DNA from: Hyphomicrobiaceae bacterium | Lineage (GTDB): Bacteria > Pseudomonadota > Alphaproteobacteria > Rhizobiales > Devosiaceae | Assembly: GCA_020638065.1 (NCBI GenBank) | Contig: JACKJG010000003.1 | Location: forward strand, 124,001-188,000 | Direction of reading: 5' to 3' | Length of the DNA stretch: 64,000 nucleotides | In this document: in pieces, positions 8,320-16,934 of the stretch | Position numbering within the stretch: position 1 is the stretch's first letter | How the letters are laid out: every line of letters starts with the position of its first letter | Notes under the pieces: generated by a model | What the model saw: only the letters and a program-made list of their open reading frames with translations | Database searches by the model: none | What the model was told of the DNA's origin: nothing | Position numbers and translations under genes: made by a program

Positions 8320-9207
8320 ATGCAACCGCCCATGATGCAACGGCCCTTGATGCACGGCCTCGGTCTCGCCGCGCTGTCGCAGCTGTCCGGCCGCTATGAC
8401 CGGCTCTTCTGCGACATCTGGGGCGTCGTGCACAACGGCGTCGATCAGGTGCCCAGCGCGGTCGCCGCTTTGAATTCGTTTCGTGCCACGGGTGGGCAGG
8501 TTGCCCTGATTTCGAATGCGCCGCGTCCGAGCAGTTTTGTGCGCCAGACCCTGACGCGCATGGGAATACCGAATGCCGCCTATGACTGTGTCGTGACCTC
8601 GGGCGACGTCACTCAATCGCTGATCGCCGAATTTCGGGGCCAAACGATTTGTCACGTAGGCCCCGCCTATGACCGCAATCTCTTCGATGGCACCGGCGTA
8701 TTGTTCGGGCCCGCCGAAGCGGCCGAGGTGCTTGTGGTCTCGGACCTCGACGAAAAAGGCGAGGCAATCGAGGACTATGCCGGCGATATCGAACGCTGGA
8801 AAGCGCTGGGGTTGAGAATGATCTGTGCCAATCCCGACAGGATGGTCGAGATCGGCGATCGGATCATCCTGTGCGGTGGGGCCTTGGCCGATGCCTATCA
8901 CGAGGCCGGCGGGGAGATCATCATGGCCGGCAAGCCCTACGCGCCGATCTACGACCTTGCGCGCCAGCGCCTTGCCGATGCCGGTCTGCCTGAAGTCGGG
9001 TCCGATCGCACGCTTGCGATTGGAGATTCCGTCCGGACCGATGCGGCCGGGGCCAGAGCGCAGGGTGCCGATTTCCTCTTTGTGACAGGATCGATCCACG
9101 CCGCCGAGCTGCATGAGGACGGGTCGGAGGCTGATGACCGAATGGTCCGCGATCTGGTCGCCCCCTCGGGCGCAAATCTGATCGGCTACATGCGCAATCT
9201 GGTCTGA
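8320..9207 (+). CDS. HAD-superfamily class IIA hydrolase (TIGR01459 type)
   Basis: A 295-residue phosphatase-like protein. Motif I is FCDIWGVVHNG near residue 30, motif II is ISNAP, the lysine motif is MAGKPYAPIY, and motif III is IGDSVRTDAAGA near 230. The cap type matches the NagD/PGP class. The physiological substrate of this alphaproteobacterial subgroup is not known. In Rhizobiales it commonly lies beside ribF; here a cheY-cheZ pair on the opposite strand separates them. A later in-frame ATG at 8332 could also be used. Confidence 0.9.
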   Translation: MQPPMMQRPLMHGLGLAALSQLSGRYDRLFCDIWGVVHNGVDQVPSAVAALNSFRATGGQVALISNAPRPSSFVRQTLTRMGIPNAAYDCVVTSGDVTQSLIAEFRGQTICHVGPAYDRNLFDGTGVLFGPAEAAEVLVVSDLDEKGEAIEDYAGDIERWKALGLRMICANPDRMVEIGDRIILCGGALADAYHEAGGEIIMAGKPYAPIYDLARQRLADAGLPEVGSDRTLAIGDSVRTDAAGARAQGADFLFVTGSIHAAELHEDGSEADDRMVRDLVAPSGANLIGYMRNLV

Positions 9208-9213
9208 TGCCGA

Positions 9214-9864
9214 TCAGAACATCGCATCGATTTCGGATTGAGCGACCCCGTCGCGGGTTGGCCCGTGCAGCAAGTGCGCCTCTTTCTGCCTTTCACGCTC
9301 AGTCAGAATGCGGTCCCCGCCCAAGTCGGCCGTATCGATCATCGTGCACAGAACGTTGATGCGCTCCTCGATGACCTTGATCGTCTCCACGACGCGATTG
9401 ACCCGCTGCCCCGTCAGATCCTGAAACGAACAGGCCTCAAAGATCAGCATCATCTGATCGTTGACCAGTGAACGAAAAGCCGTTGCGTCGAGATCGTCGG
9501 CGGCAAGCACGGTTTCCGCAGCTTCCATGATCGTGTTGGTCGCGCTTTCCGTGGCACGCACAACCTCATCGAGCTCCTTGCCGACCTCGGGGATGCGGTT
9601 CTGCGAAATGTCGCTGGCATGCACCTTTGAAATGTCAGTTCGCAATTGCTCGATCTTTTTCACGATGCCGCGAAGCTCCTTCTGCAGCGTGACATCGATC
9701 CGCCGGAGCAGGGGCGGGAGCGAACTTGTCATTGCCTCGGCAACGCCGATCACATCGGTCAGCGTCATGGGCCGGTCCCGATGGGAGCCAAGGCGCTGGC
9801 TGAGCGCGACCAGATCATCGATGACGCTCTGGTCGGATATGGCCTGAATGTCCGATCGCCCCAT
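9214..9864 (-). CDS. cheZ: Protein phosphatase CheZ
   Basis: A 216-residue, mostly helical protein. The signature ACSFQDLTGQRV places the catalytic Asp at 149 and Gln at 153, matching Asp143 and Gln147 of the enteric enzyme. The C-terminal SEIDAMF resembles the CheY-binding tail. CheZ removes the phosphate from CheY-P and so resets the flagellar motor signal. It follows the response regulator by two bases in one transcript, which makes that regulator its likely substrate. No other chemotaxis gene is present in the window. Confidence 0.9.
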   Translation of the reverse strand: MGRSDIQAISDQSVIDDLVALSQRLGSHRDRPMTLTDVIGVAEAMTSSLPPLLRRIDVTLQKELRGIVKKIEQLRTDISKVHASDISQNRIPEVGKELDEVVRATESATNTIMEAAETVLAADDLDATAFRSLVNDQMMLIFEACSFQDLTGQRVNRVVETIKVIEERINVLCTMIDTADLGGDRILTERERQKEAHLLHGPTRDGVAQSEIDAMF

Positions 9865-9866
9865 TG

Positions 9867-10250
9867 TCAGGCTCCAAACACGGTATCGATCTTGCCGCGC
9901 AGGGTCTGCGCGTTGAACGGCTTGACGATGTAGTTGTTCACGCCGGCCTTCTTGGCCGCGATCACGTTTTCGGTCTTGGACTCCGCAGTGACCATGATGA
10001 ACGGCAACCTCGCCGTGAGCTCGTTGGACCGGACGTGCCGCAAAAGGTCATAGCCGGTCATCGGCTCCATGTTCCAATCCGATATGATGAGCTGGTAGGT
10101 CTTCTCGTTGATCTTTTCGAGTGCCTGCGTGCCGTCGCTGGCATCGTCTACATTCGTGTAGCCGAGCTGGCGCAGCAGGTTGCGGATGATCCGGATCATC
10201 GTCGCATAATCGTCAACGATCAGAATTGGCGCATTGTGGTCCAGTGCCAT
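9867..10250 (-). CDS. cheY: Single-domain response regulator, CheY type
   Basis: A 127-residue receiver domain with no output domain. Key residues are present: Asp13 and Asp14 for magnesium, phospho-acceptor Asp58 (ISDWNMEPMTG), Thr88 and Lys110 (IVKPFN). The WNMEPMTG phrase is typical of chemotaxis CheY. I chose ATG 10250, preceded by GGAAGG six bases away; a longer upstream reading is not supported. Coupled with cheZ two bases downstream. Confidence 0.92.
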   Translation of the reverse strand: MALDHNAPILIVDDYATMIRIIRNLLRQLGYTNVDDASDGTQALEKINEKTYQLIISDWNMEPMTGYDLLRHVRSNELTARLPFIMVTAESKTENVIAAKKAGVNNYIVKPFNAQTLRGKIDTVFGA

Positions 10251-10519
10251 GTCTTGCCTTCCATCGCAAAGTCTTCCGGGGCATGTCGCAACCCGTCGAG
10301 CTCGGGCTACGGACCAGCGGGTTGGCTGGCCGCCCGGGAATTTCAGTCCTGCAAAGGCTAGGTTTCGCAGCACAAAAGCCCGGTAAACCCGGGTCTACGG
10401 GAAACTGCGGCACTCATCGGCTCGTGGTGGTGACGCACTTGGCGCCGCCGCTTGCATTTCTGCGAAACTTTGTGCAGGTTCCGCGCCGTTTCACCAAATC
10501 TTCGGCGGAGGCCATCGCG

Positions 10520-11497
10520 GTGGGGTTTCATGTTCTGAACGGGCCCGACAATGTGCCCGCAGACATCAAGGGCGCCTTTGTCGCCATCGGCAATTTCGAC
10601 GGGCTGCATCGCGGTCATCAAACCGTGCTGGCAGAAGCGCAAAAGCGCGCCCGGGAGCGCGGTGTCCCCAGCCTCCTGCTGACCTTTGAACCGCACCCCG
10701 GCGATGTGTTTGCGCCCGAACCCTTCATGTTCCGCCTCACCGACGCCCATGCCAAGGCGCGCATCACGCAGGCGCTGGGGCTGGATGGCATCTGCATCAT
10801 GCCGTTCAACCGTGATCTTGCTGCTGTGGAAGCCGAGGATTTCGTTCGGCGTTTTCTGGTCGAGGCGCTTGGCGTTTCGGGCGTTGTGGTCGGCGAGGAT
10901 TTCCACTTCGGCAACAAACGCAAGGGAACCCCCGATTTCCTGCGCGATGCCGGCAAGCGCTACGGCTTCGATGTCGTGCAATTGGCCTTGCTCGAAGATA
11001 GCGACGATCCGATCTCGTCGTCTCGCATCCGCGCCGCACTCAATACCGGTCTGCTTGACATGGCCAACAACATGCTCGGCTATCACTGGATTATTGAGGG
11101 CAAGGTCATCGTCGGGGATCAGCGTGGCCGCGAACTCGGATATCCGACCGCCAATTTCGAACTGCCGCATTGCTGCAAACTCGAACATGGCATCTATGCC
11201 ACGCGCGTCCGGCTCAAGGATCGGGTTCTCGACGGAGTCGCCTCCTACGGCAAACCCATGTTCGACATTCACAAGAGCCCCTTCGAGGTCCACATTTTCG
11301 ACTTCGATGAGGATATTTATGGTCAAACCATCGAAGTGGCGCTAATAAGCCACATCCGCAGCCAGATGACCTTCAACGGTCTTGATGAACTGATTGACCA
11401 GATGGATCTCGACAGCGCAAAAGCCAAAGCGATTCTGGAGGCACGAACGCCGCTTTCCAGGCTCGACGCGGACCTGGGGTTCATTACCAGGGGATAG
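10520..11497 (+). CDS. ribF: Bifunctional riboflavin kinase / FAD synthetase
   Basis: About 325 residues. The N-terminal half is an FMN adenylyltransferase with IGNFDGLHRGHQ and the SSSRIRAAL motif; the C-terminal half is a riboflavin kinase with GDQRGRELGYPTANF. Together they turn riboflavin into FMN and then FAD. I chose GTG 10520 because GGAGG lies eight bases upstream and the result fits the family length. The open frame extends back to 10226, but that stretch has no family similarity and overlaps the cheY start on the other strand. The interval 10251-10519 shows no gene; promoters for cheY and ribF must lie in it. Confidence 0.93.
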   Translation: MGFHVLNGPDNVPADIKGAFVAIGNFDGLHRGHQTVLAEAQKRARERGVPSLLLTFEPHPGDVFAPEPFMFRLTDAHAKARITQALGLDGICIMPFNRDLAAVEAEDFVRRFLVEALGVSGVVVGEDFHFGNKRKGTPDFLRDAGKRYGFDVVQLALLEDSDDPISSSRIRAALNTGLLDMANNMLGYHWIIEGKVIVGDQRGRELGYPTANFELPHCCKLEHGIYATRVRLKDRVLDGVASYGKPMFDIHKSPFEVHIFDFDEDIYGQTIEVALISHIRSQMTFNGLDELIDQMDLDSAKAKAILEARTPLSRLDADLGFITRG

Positions 11498-11515
11498 GGC
11501 GCACTGCTCTATCCC
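11491..11515 (+). other. Hairpin overlapping the ribF stop codon
   Basis: GGGATAGGGC pairs with GCTCTATCCC around a five-base loop, giving a ten-pair stem with one G-T pair. The TAG stop of ribF lies in the left arm. No T run follows, so it is not a standard intrinsic terminator; it may protect the 3' end or attenuate read-through into ileS. Confidence 0.45.
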
Positions 11516-11575
11516 GCCAAAAACGCCTGTCTGCCGCCACAATGGCAATGTCCCTCATTCACTGAACGAACGATT

Positions 11576-14521
11576 ATGACCGATACCAACCAGGGCGCGA
11601 CCGAAGAACGCGACTATTCCGAAACCCTTTTCCTGCCCAAGACTGACTTTCCCATGCGCGCCGGCCTGCCGGACCGCGAGCCGCTCTGGCTCGAACGCTG
11701 GGAGAAGATGGGGCTTTACAAAATGCTCCGCGCGCAGTCGCAGGATCGGGAGAAATTCACCCTCCACGACGGTCCGCCATATGCCAATGGCAACATCCAT
11801 ATCGGCCACACGCTGAACAAGGTGCTCAAGGACCTTGTCGCCCGCTCCATGCAGATGATGGGCTACAATTCCGCTTATGTGCCGGGCTGGGACTGCCACG
11901 GCCTGCCCATCGAATGGAAGATCGAGGAACAGTACCGCGCCCAGGGCAAGAACAAGGACGAAGTCCCGGTCAACGAGTTCCGTCAGGAATGCCGCGACTT
12001 CGCCCTCAAATGGATCGATGTGCAGCGCGAGGAATTCAAGCGCTTGGGCGTCGTCGGTGATTGGGACAATCCCTATCTGACCATGGCGTTTGATGCCGAA
12101 GCGACCATCGCTGCCGAACTGCACAAATTCGCCATGTCCGGCCAGCTTTATCGCGGCTCCAAGCCGGTCATGTGGTCGGTGGTCGAGCGCACCGCTTTGG
12201 CCGAAGCCGAGATCGAATATCACGAATATGAAAGCGACGTGATCTGGGTGAAGTTCCCGGTCTCGTCGGACGGCGAGTTGAGCGGCGCTTTCGTTGTCAT
12301 CTGGACGACGACCCCTTGGACGATCCCGGCCAACCGTGCTGTTTCTTATTCCTCCAAAGTCTCTTACGGGCTCTATGAAATCGCGACGGCAGCCAATCCG
12401 TTCGGCCCGCAGCCCGGCGAGAAGCTGATCCTCGCCGACGAATTGGCGGACGAAGCGGCGGAACGCGCCAAACTCACCTTCAAACCGATCCGGCATGTTT
12501 CGGCCGAAGAACTTGCGGGCCTAACCCTTGCCCACCCTTTGAAGGGCTTTGGCGGCGGCTACAGTTTCGATGTGCCCATGCTCGACGGTGAACACGTCAC
12601 TGCCGAAGCGGGGACCGGTTTCGTGCACACCGCACCCGGACACGGCGCTGACGACTTTGATGTCTGGATGGCCAACACCCGCCAATTGCAGGCGCGCGGG
12701 ATCGATACCGATATCCCGTTCTCGGTCGACGATGCGGGCTACTACACCAAGCACGTGGCCGGTTTTGGCCCGGATGCAGAAGGCGGCGCGGCCCGCGTGA
12801 TCGATGACAAGGGCAACAAGGGCGACGCCAACAAGCGTGTCATCGAGGCGCTGAAATCGACGGACAATCTCTTTGCCGTCCAATGGCGCTTCAAGCATCA
12901 ATATGCCCATTCCTGGCGCTCCAAGAAGCCGATCATCTATCGCAACACGCCGCAATGGTTCGTCCATATGGACCGCGACCTCGGTGGTGCGAACGACACG
13001 CTGCGCACTCGCGCCCTGACCGCGATCGACAAGACGAGGTTCGTGCCCCCGCAGGGTCAGAACCGGCTGCGCTCGATGATCGCCGAACGGCCCGATTGGG
13101 TCATGAGCCGCCAGCGCACCTGGGGCGTGCCTATCGCCGTGTTCGTCAACAAGGAAAGCGGCGAGCTTCTCAAAGACGAAGCGGTGAATGCCCGCATCAT
13201 CGAAGCGTTCGGCAATGAAGGCGCCGACGCCTGGTTCGCCGATGGCGCCAAGGCGCGTTTCCTCGGCAATGATCACGATACCGACGCCTACGAAATGGTC
13301 ATGGACATTCTCGACGTCTGGTTCGATTCCGGTTCGACCCATGCCTTCGTGCTGCGCAACAAGGAAAAGTGGCCGGACCTCAAGTTCCCCGCTTCGATGT
13401 ATCTCGAAGGCTCGGACCAGCATCGCGGCTGGTTCCATTCCTCGCTGCTGCAAAGCTGCGGGACCAACGGCTTTGCGCCATATGAAAGCGTGCTGACCCA
13501 TGGCTTCACCATGGACAAGGACGGCTTCAAGATGTCCAAGTCGCTGGGCAACATCATCCCGCCGCAGGACATCATCAAGAAATATGGCGCCGACATATTG
13601 CGGCTCTGGGCCTCGACCATTGACTATTCCGAGGATCACCGCATTGGCGATGAAATCCTCAAGACCACCGTCGATTCCTACCGCAAGATGCGCAATACCT
13701 TCCGCTGGATGCTCGGCTCGCTCGCCCATTTCAAGGTGGACGAAACTGTTGCGTTCGACGACATGCCGGAGCTTGAACGGCTGATGCTGCATCACCTCGC
13801 AATGCTCGATAATGAAGTCCGGGCCGGCTACAACAATTACGACTACAAGCGCGTGGTTGCCGCCTTGTCCAACTTCATGAACCTCGAACTCTCGGCGTTC
13901 TATTTCGACGTGCGCAAGGATGCGCTTTACTGCGATCCGATCTCCTCGGTCCGCCGCAAGGCGGCGTTGCAGGTCATCGACCAATTGTTCAACGCGCTGC
14001 TTATTTGGCTCGCCCCGGTCCTGGCCTTCACTGCCGAGGAAATCTGGCTCGAACGCAATCCGGGTGAGGACTCGTCGGTGCACCTGCAGGTTTTCCCGGA
14101 CATTCCGGCTGAATGGCTGGACGAGAAGCTCGCCGCCAAATGGGCCAATATCCGCAAAGTGCGCCGTGTGATCACCGGAGCGCTCGAGGTGGAGCGCAAG
14201 AACAAGTCCATCGGCTCGTCTCTTGAGGCGGCACCCAAAGTCTACATTTCCGACGCGGGTCTTTATGTCTCGCAGTTCGATGTGGACATGGCTGAAGTCT
14301 CGATCACCTCAGGCATCGAAATCCTTCAGCGGGAAGGTCCGCTCGAAGCCTTTCGCCTCGAAGAGGTGCCCGGCGTTTCGGTTGAGGTAAAGAAAGCCAA
14401 GGGCGAGCGCTGCGCCCGGTCATGGAAATACTCCGACGATGTCGGCATCGATCCTGAATGGCCAGATCTTTCCGCGCGCGACGCCAAGGCGATGCGCGAA
14501 CGCCAGGCAGCCGGTTTGTGA
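11576..14521 (+). CDS. ileS: Isoleucyl-tRNA synthetase
   Basis: A 981-residue class I aminoacyl-tRNA synthetase that charges tRNA-Ile and edits misactivated valine. It shows the HIGH signature (NGNIHIGHTLNK), the CP1 editing region with TTPWTIPANRA, the KMSKS loop (GFKMSKSLGN) and the anticodon-binding helices. The C-terminal zinc knuckle of the enteric enzyme is not apparent: only one Cys remains in GERCARSW and no CxxC pair is seen. The start ATG at 11576 fits the family. It overlaps lspA by four bases. Confidence 0.98.
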   Translation: MTDTNQGATEERDYSETLFLPKTDFPMRAGLPDREPLWLERWEKMGLYKMLRAQSQDREKFTLHDGPPYANGNIHIGHTLNKVLKDLVARSMQMMGYNSAYVPGWDCHGLPIEWKIEEQYRAQGKNKDEVPVNEFRQECRDFALKWIDVQREEFKRLGVVGDWDNPYLTMAFDAEATIAAELHKFAMSGQLYRGSKPVMWSVVERTALAEAEIEYHEYESDVIWVKFPVSSDGELSGAFVVIWTTTPWTIPANRAVSYSSKVSYGLYEIATAANPFGPQPGEKLILADELADEAAERAKLTFKPIRHVSAEELAGLTLAHPLKGFGGGYSFDVPMLDGEHVTAEAGTGFVHTAPGHGADDFDVWMANTRQLQARGIDTDIPFSVDDAGYYTKHVAGFGPDAEGGAARVIDDKGNKGDANKRVIEALKSTDNLFAVQWRFKHQYAHSWRSKKPIIYRNTPQWFVHMDRDLGGANDTLRTRALTAIDKTRFVPPQGQNRLRSMIAERPDWVMSRQRTWGVPIAVFVNKESGELLKDEAVNARIIEAFGNEGADAWFADGAKARFLGNDHDTDAYEMVMDILDVWFDSGSTHAFVLRNKEKWPDLKFPASMYLEGSDQHRGWFHSSLLQSCGTNGFAPYESVLTHGFTMDKDGFKMSKSLGNIIPPQDIIKKYGADILRLWASTIDYSEDHRIGDEILKTTVDSYRKMRNTFRWMLGSLAHFKVDETVAFDDMPELERLMLHHLAMLDNEVRAGYNNYDYKRVVAALSNFMNLELSAFYFDVRKDALYCDPISSVRRKAALQVIDQLFNALLIWLAPVLAFTAEEIWLERNPGEDSSVHLQVFPDIPAEWLDEKLAAKWANIRKVRRVITGALEVERKNKSIGSSLEAAPKVYISDAGLYVSQFDVDMAEVSITSGIEILQREGPLEAFRLEEVPGVSVEVKKAKGERCARSWKYSDDVGIDPEWPDLSARDAKAMRERQAAGL

Positions 14522-15009
14522 GAGTGTCCATCAGTCCCGGCAAAGCGAGGCTCCTGAGCCTTCTGATCGGGGCTGATGCCCTCATTCTCGATCGTGTTCA
14601 CAAGTTCTTCCAGATCGAAATCCAGGGATGGAATGGCGGCGAATTCGTTCCCGTTACGCCGTTCTTCAATTACGTTCTGGTCTGGAACAGGGGCGTTTCC
14701 TATTCGCTTCTGACCGGCGTGCCGCAGGCCCTGATCTATCTGGTTATCGGCATGGCCGCCGCTCTGCTGGCCTTGTGGTGGTGGCGCGCCAAAACCTTCC
14801 TCACGCTTCTGGGTCTTTCGTTTTGCCTTTTTGGTGCTGCGTCAAATTTTCTTGATCGCCTAATGTACGGCGCGGTGGCCGACTTTTTCCACCTGCACTG
14901 GGGCACCTGGTCGTTTTATGTCTTCAACGTTGCGGATATGGGCATCACCCTTGGGGCGATACTTCTGGTGTGGGACATGCTATTTGCCAGACCGGAGACA
15001 AAAGCTTAA
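14518..15009 (+). CDS. lspA: Lipoprotein signal peptidase (signal peptidase II)
   Basis: A 163-residue inner-membrane aspartyl protease with four predicted helices. The catalytic motifs are ASNFLDR and FNVADMG, which carry the two active-site aspartates. It removes signal peptides from prolipoproteins after lipidation; two candidate lipoproteins (15101 and 50183) occur in this window. I chose GTG 14518, which overlaps the ileS stop as GTGA and gives the usual length; GTG 14524 is an alternative. The ileS-lspA order is common in bacteria. Confidence 0.95.
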   Translation: MRVSISPGKARLLSLLIGADALILDRVHKFFQIEIQGWNGGEFVPVTPFFNYVLVWNRGVSYSLLTGVPQALIYLVIGMAAALLALWWWRAKTFLTLLGLSFCLFGAASNFLDRLMYGAVADFFHLHWGTWSFYVFNVADMGITLGAILLVWDMLFARPETKA

Positions 15010-15100
15010 CCGCATTGCTGCCAGAATCTTTGTGTAGCGGGCCAACATTGAGTATAAGCACCCGACCCTGAGGGGATCGCGCGGCGTAAAGGGCGAGTTT

Positions 15101-15718
15101 ATGACGCAGTTTTCGTTTTCAACCGGCGCGGCCCGGCGAGTGTTCTCGGCGGCTTTTTTGGCGTGTGGGTTTGCCGCACTGACAGGTTGCACGACTGTCG
15201 AGGGTACCAATGCCTTTCAGGATGTCGGCACGTTCGAACGCGAGGTCATGAACGAAACCGCCGCCGGCATCGGCCTCATTCCACGTGAGCAGAAAGATCC
15301 GATTTCGACACCGCGCGCGCCTTTGGTCATGCCCGGCAGCGCCGACAATCTGCCCCCGCCAACCCAGGATGACCCCGAGGCTCTGCCCGAGGATTCCGAC
15401 AATGTCGAATTTGATCTCTCCGGCCTCAGCGAGGAAGAACTGCAGCGCCTGCGCAATGCGCGCGTGATCACTATGCGCACCCCCGGCGGCCGGCCGCTGA
15501 CCGAGGAAGAAACCCGCCAGCTCGCCGCCATGATGCAGAAGAATGGCCTTCAGGTCAGCGCATCGGGCAGCCGCCCGCTCTATCTCCCGCCCGATGAGTA
15601 CTTCACCACCGTGAACAATCACGATGCGGTTTGCCTCGCGCCCAACGGACAATTGGTGTCGCTCTCCGACCCGGCCTGTCCGCCGGAAATCCGCGCCGCC
15701 TTGCAGGGCACCCAATAG
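15101..15718 (+). CDS. Putative lipoprotein, unknown function
   Basis: A 205-residue protein with a lipobox-type signal sequence: basic N-terminus, hydrophobic stretch, then LTGC with the lipidated Cys at 30. The mature part is acidic and proline-rich up to about residue 105 (DNLPPPTQDDPEALPEDSD), followed by a helical segment (SEEELQRLRNARVITMRTPGG) and a C-terminal region with two cysteines. I recognise no catalytic domain. It lies between lspA and rluB on the same strand. It is probably periplasmic or at the outer membrane, with the disordered part acting as a linker. Confidence 0.75.
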   Translation: MTQFSFSTGAARRVFSAAFLACGFAALTGCTTVEGTNAFQDVGTFEREVMNETAAGIGLIPREQKDPISTPRAPLVMPGSADNLPPPTQDDPEALPEDSDNVEFDLSGLSEEELQRLRNARVITMRTPGGRPLTEEETRQLAAMMQKNGLQVSASGSRPLYLPPDEYFTTVNNHDAVCLAPNGQLVSLSDPACPPEIRAALQGTQ

Positions 15719-15758
15719 ACGCCTATAGCCGGTCCGGAATGGATCAAGGAGCCGCCTG

Positions 15759-16931
15759 ATGGGTGAGCCGCGAAAACGCACGTTTGCCAAAAAAGACAAT
15801 GCCGCAAGTCCGGAAGGCGAGCGGATTGCCAAGGTCATCGCCCGCCGCGGTGCAGCTTCGCGCCGTCAGGCAGAACAGATGATCGCGGATGGCCGCGTCA
15901 CGCTGAACGGCAAGAAGGTGACCTCGCCGGCGCTCAACGTCACCGACAAGGACGACATTCTCATCGATGGCGAACAGCTCGGCGAACGCCAGGGCACACG
16001 CGTCTGGCTCTATCACAAGCCCGCCGGCAAAGTGGTGACCGAGAACGATCCCGAAGGCCGCGAAACCATTTTCGCCGATCTCGAGGCCCGGGGCTTGCCG
16101 CGCGTCCTGACCATCGGCCGCCTCGACATCAACACCGAGGGCCTTCTGCTCCTGACCAATGATGGCGGCCTGAAACGGGTTCTGGAACTGCCGTCAACCG
16201 GCTGGCTCAGACGCTATCGCGTGCGTGCCTATGGCCGCGTGACGCAGGATCAGCTCGACAAGCTGAAAAAGGGCATGGAAGTCGAGGGCATCAAATACGG
16301 GCCGATAGAGGCGCGCATTGACCGCGCTCAGGGCGGCAATGTCTGGATCGACGTGGCGCTGCGCGAAGGCAAGAACCGCGAGGTCAAGAACGTGCTCGGT
16401 GCGCTCGGCCTGCAGGTCAACCGGCTGATCCGCGTCTCCTACGGGCCCTTCCAGCTGGGCGATTTGCCGGTTGGCGAGGTGGAAACCGTCAAATCGCGTA
16501 TTCTCGCCGATCAGCTCGGAAAACGGCTCGCTGACGAAGCGGGTGTTGATTTCAAGGCCCCGATGCCGGCGGCGCTGCCCGGCAAAACCGATATTGCCGC
16601 ACGCAAGATGAAGCCGCGCGATATCACTGCTCCCCGCGTCCGGCGCCCGAAGCGCCGGGACGAAGACGTCGAACCCGAAAAGCCACGCGGCAAACCGCGC
16701 CGGCGGATCTTTTTCGACGATGGACGCAAACCGGAATATTTCGAACCGGAAGGCGATCGCAAGTCGAGGCGCTCGGACGCGAAGCCAAGTTCCAGAGACG
16801 GCCGTCCGCCAAAGGCCGGTGCTGGCCGTCCGCAAAGACCAGACAACGGTCGCCCGCAAAAACGTTCCGAAAACCGGCCCTCAGGCCGTTCCCAAAACCG
16901 TCCTACGGACCGCCCAGGCAAACCCCGCTGA
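15759..16931 (+). CDS. rluB: 23S rRNA pseudouridine synthase, RluB family, with a long basic tail
   Basis: A 390-residue protein. Residues 20-70 form an S4 RNA-binding domain (RIAKVIARRGAASRRQAEQM). The catalytic domain follows, with GRLDINTEGLLLLTNDG and catalytic Asp123. These enzymes convert a uridine of 23S rRNA to pseudouridine during ribosome assembly. After about residue 265 the chain becomes a low-complexity, Arg/Lys/Pro-rich extension with repeated RP and GRP units, likely a disordered RNA-binding tail and common in alphaproteobacterial members. The sister family RluE/RluF is a less likely reading. The stop is three bases before rsmD. Confidence 0.9.
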   Translation: MGEPRKRTFAKKDNAASPEGERIAKVIARRGAASRRQAEQMIADGRVTLNGKKVTSPALNVTDKDDILIDGEQLGERQGTRVWLYHKPAGKVVTENDPEGRETIFADLEARGLPRVLTIGRLDINTEGLLLLTNDGGLKRVLELPSTGWLRRYRVRAYGRVTQDQLDKLKKGMEVEGIKYGPIEARIDRAQGGNVWIDVALREGKNREVKNVLGALGLQVNRLIRVSYGPFQLGDLPVGEVETVKSRILADQLGKRLADEAGVDFKAPMPAALPGKTDIAARKMKPRDITAPRVRRPKRRDEDVEPEKPRGKPRRRIFFDDGRKPEYFEPEGDRKSRRSDAKPSSRDGRPPKAGAGRPQRPDNGRPQKRSENRPSGRSQNRPTDRPGKPR

Positions 16932-16934
16932 CCA

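Noticed and set aside
10379..10393. CCCGG-TAAAC-CCGGG hairpin upstream of ribF
   Set aside because: Five-pair stem with no T run or adjoining motif; expected by chance at this GC content.
10226..10519. Long N-terminal extension of RibF
   Set aside because: No similarity to RibF, it overlaps the cheY start on the other strand, and a good ribosome binding site precedes GTG 10520.
12521..14083. 520-codon open frame antisense to ileS
   Set aside because: Shadow of a GC-rich gene read in the complementary frame. Composition is Arg/His/Asp-rich without any recognisable motif, and the sense strand encodes a clear IleS.
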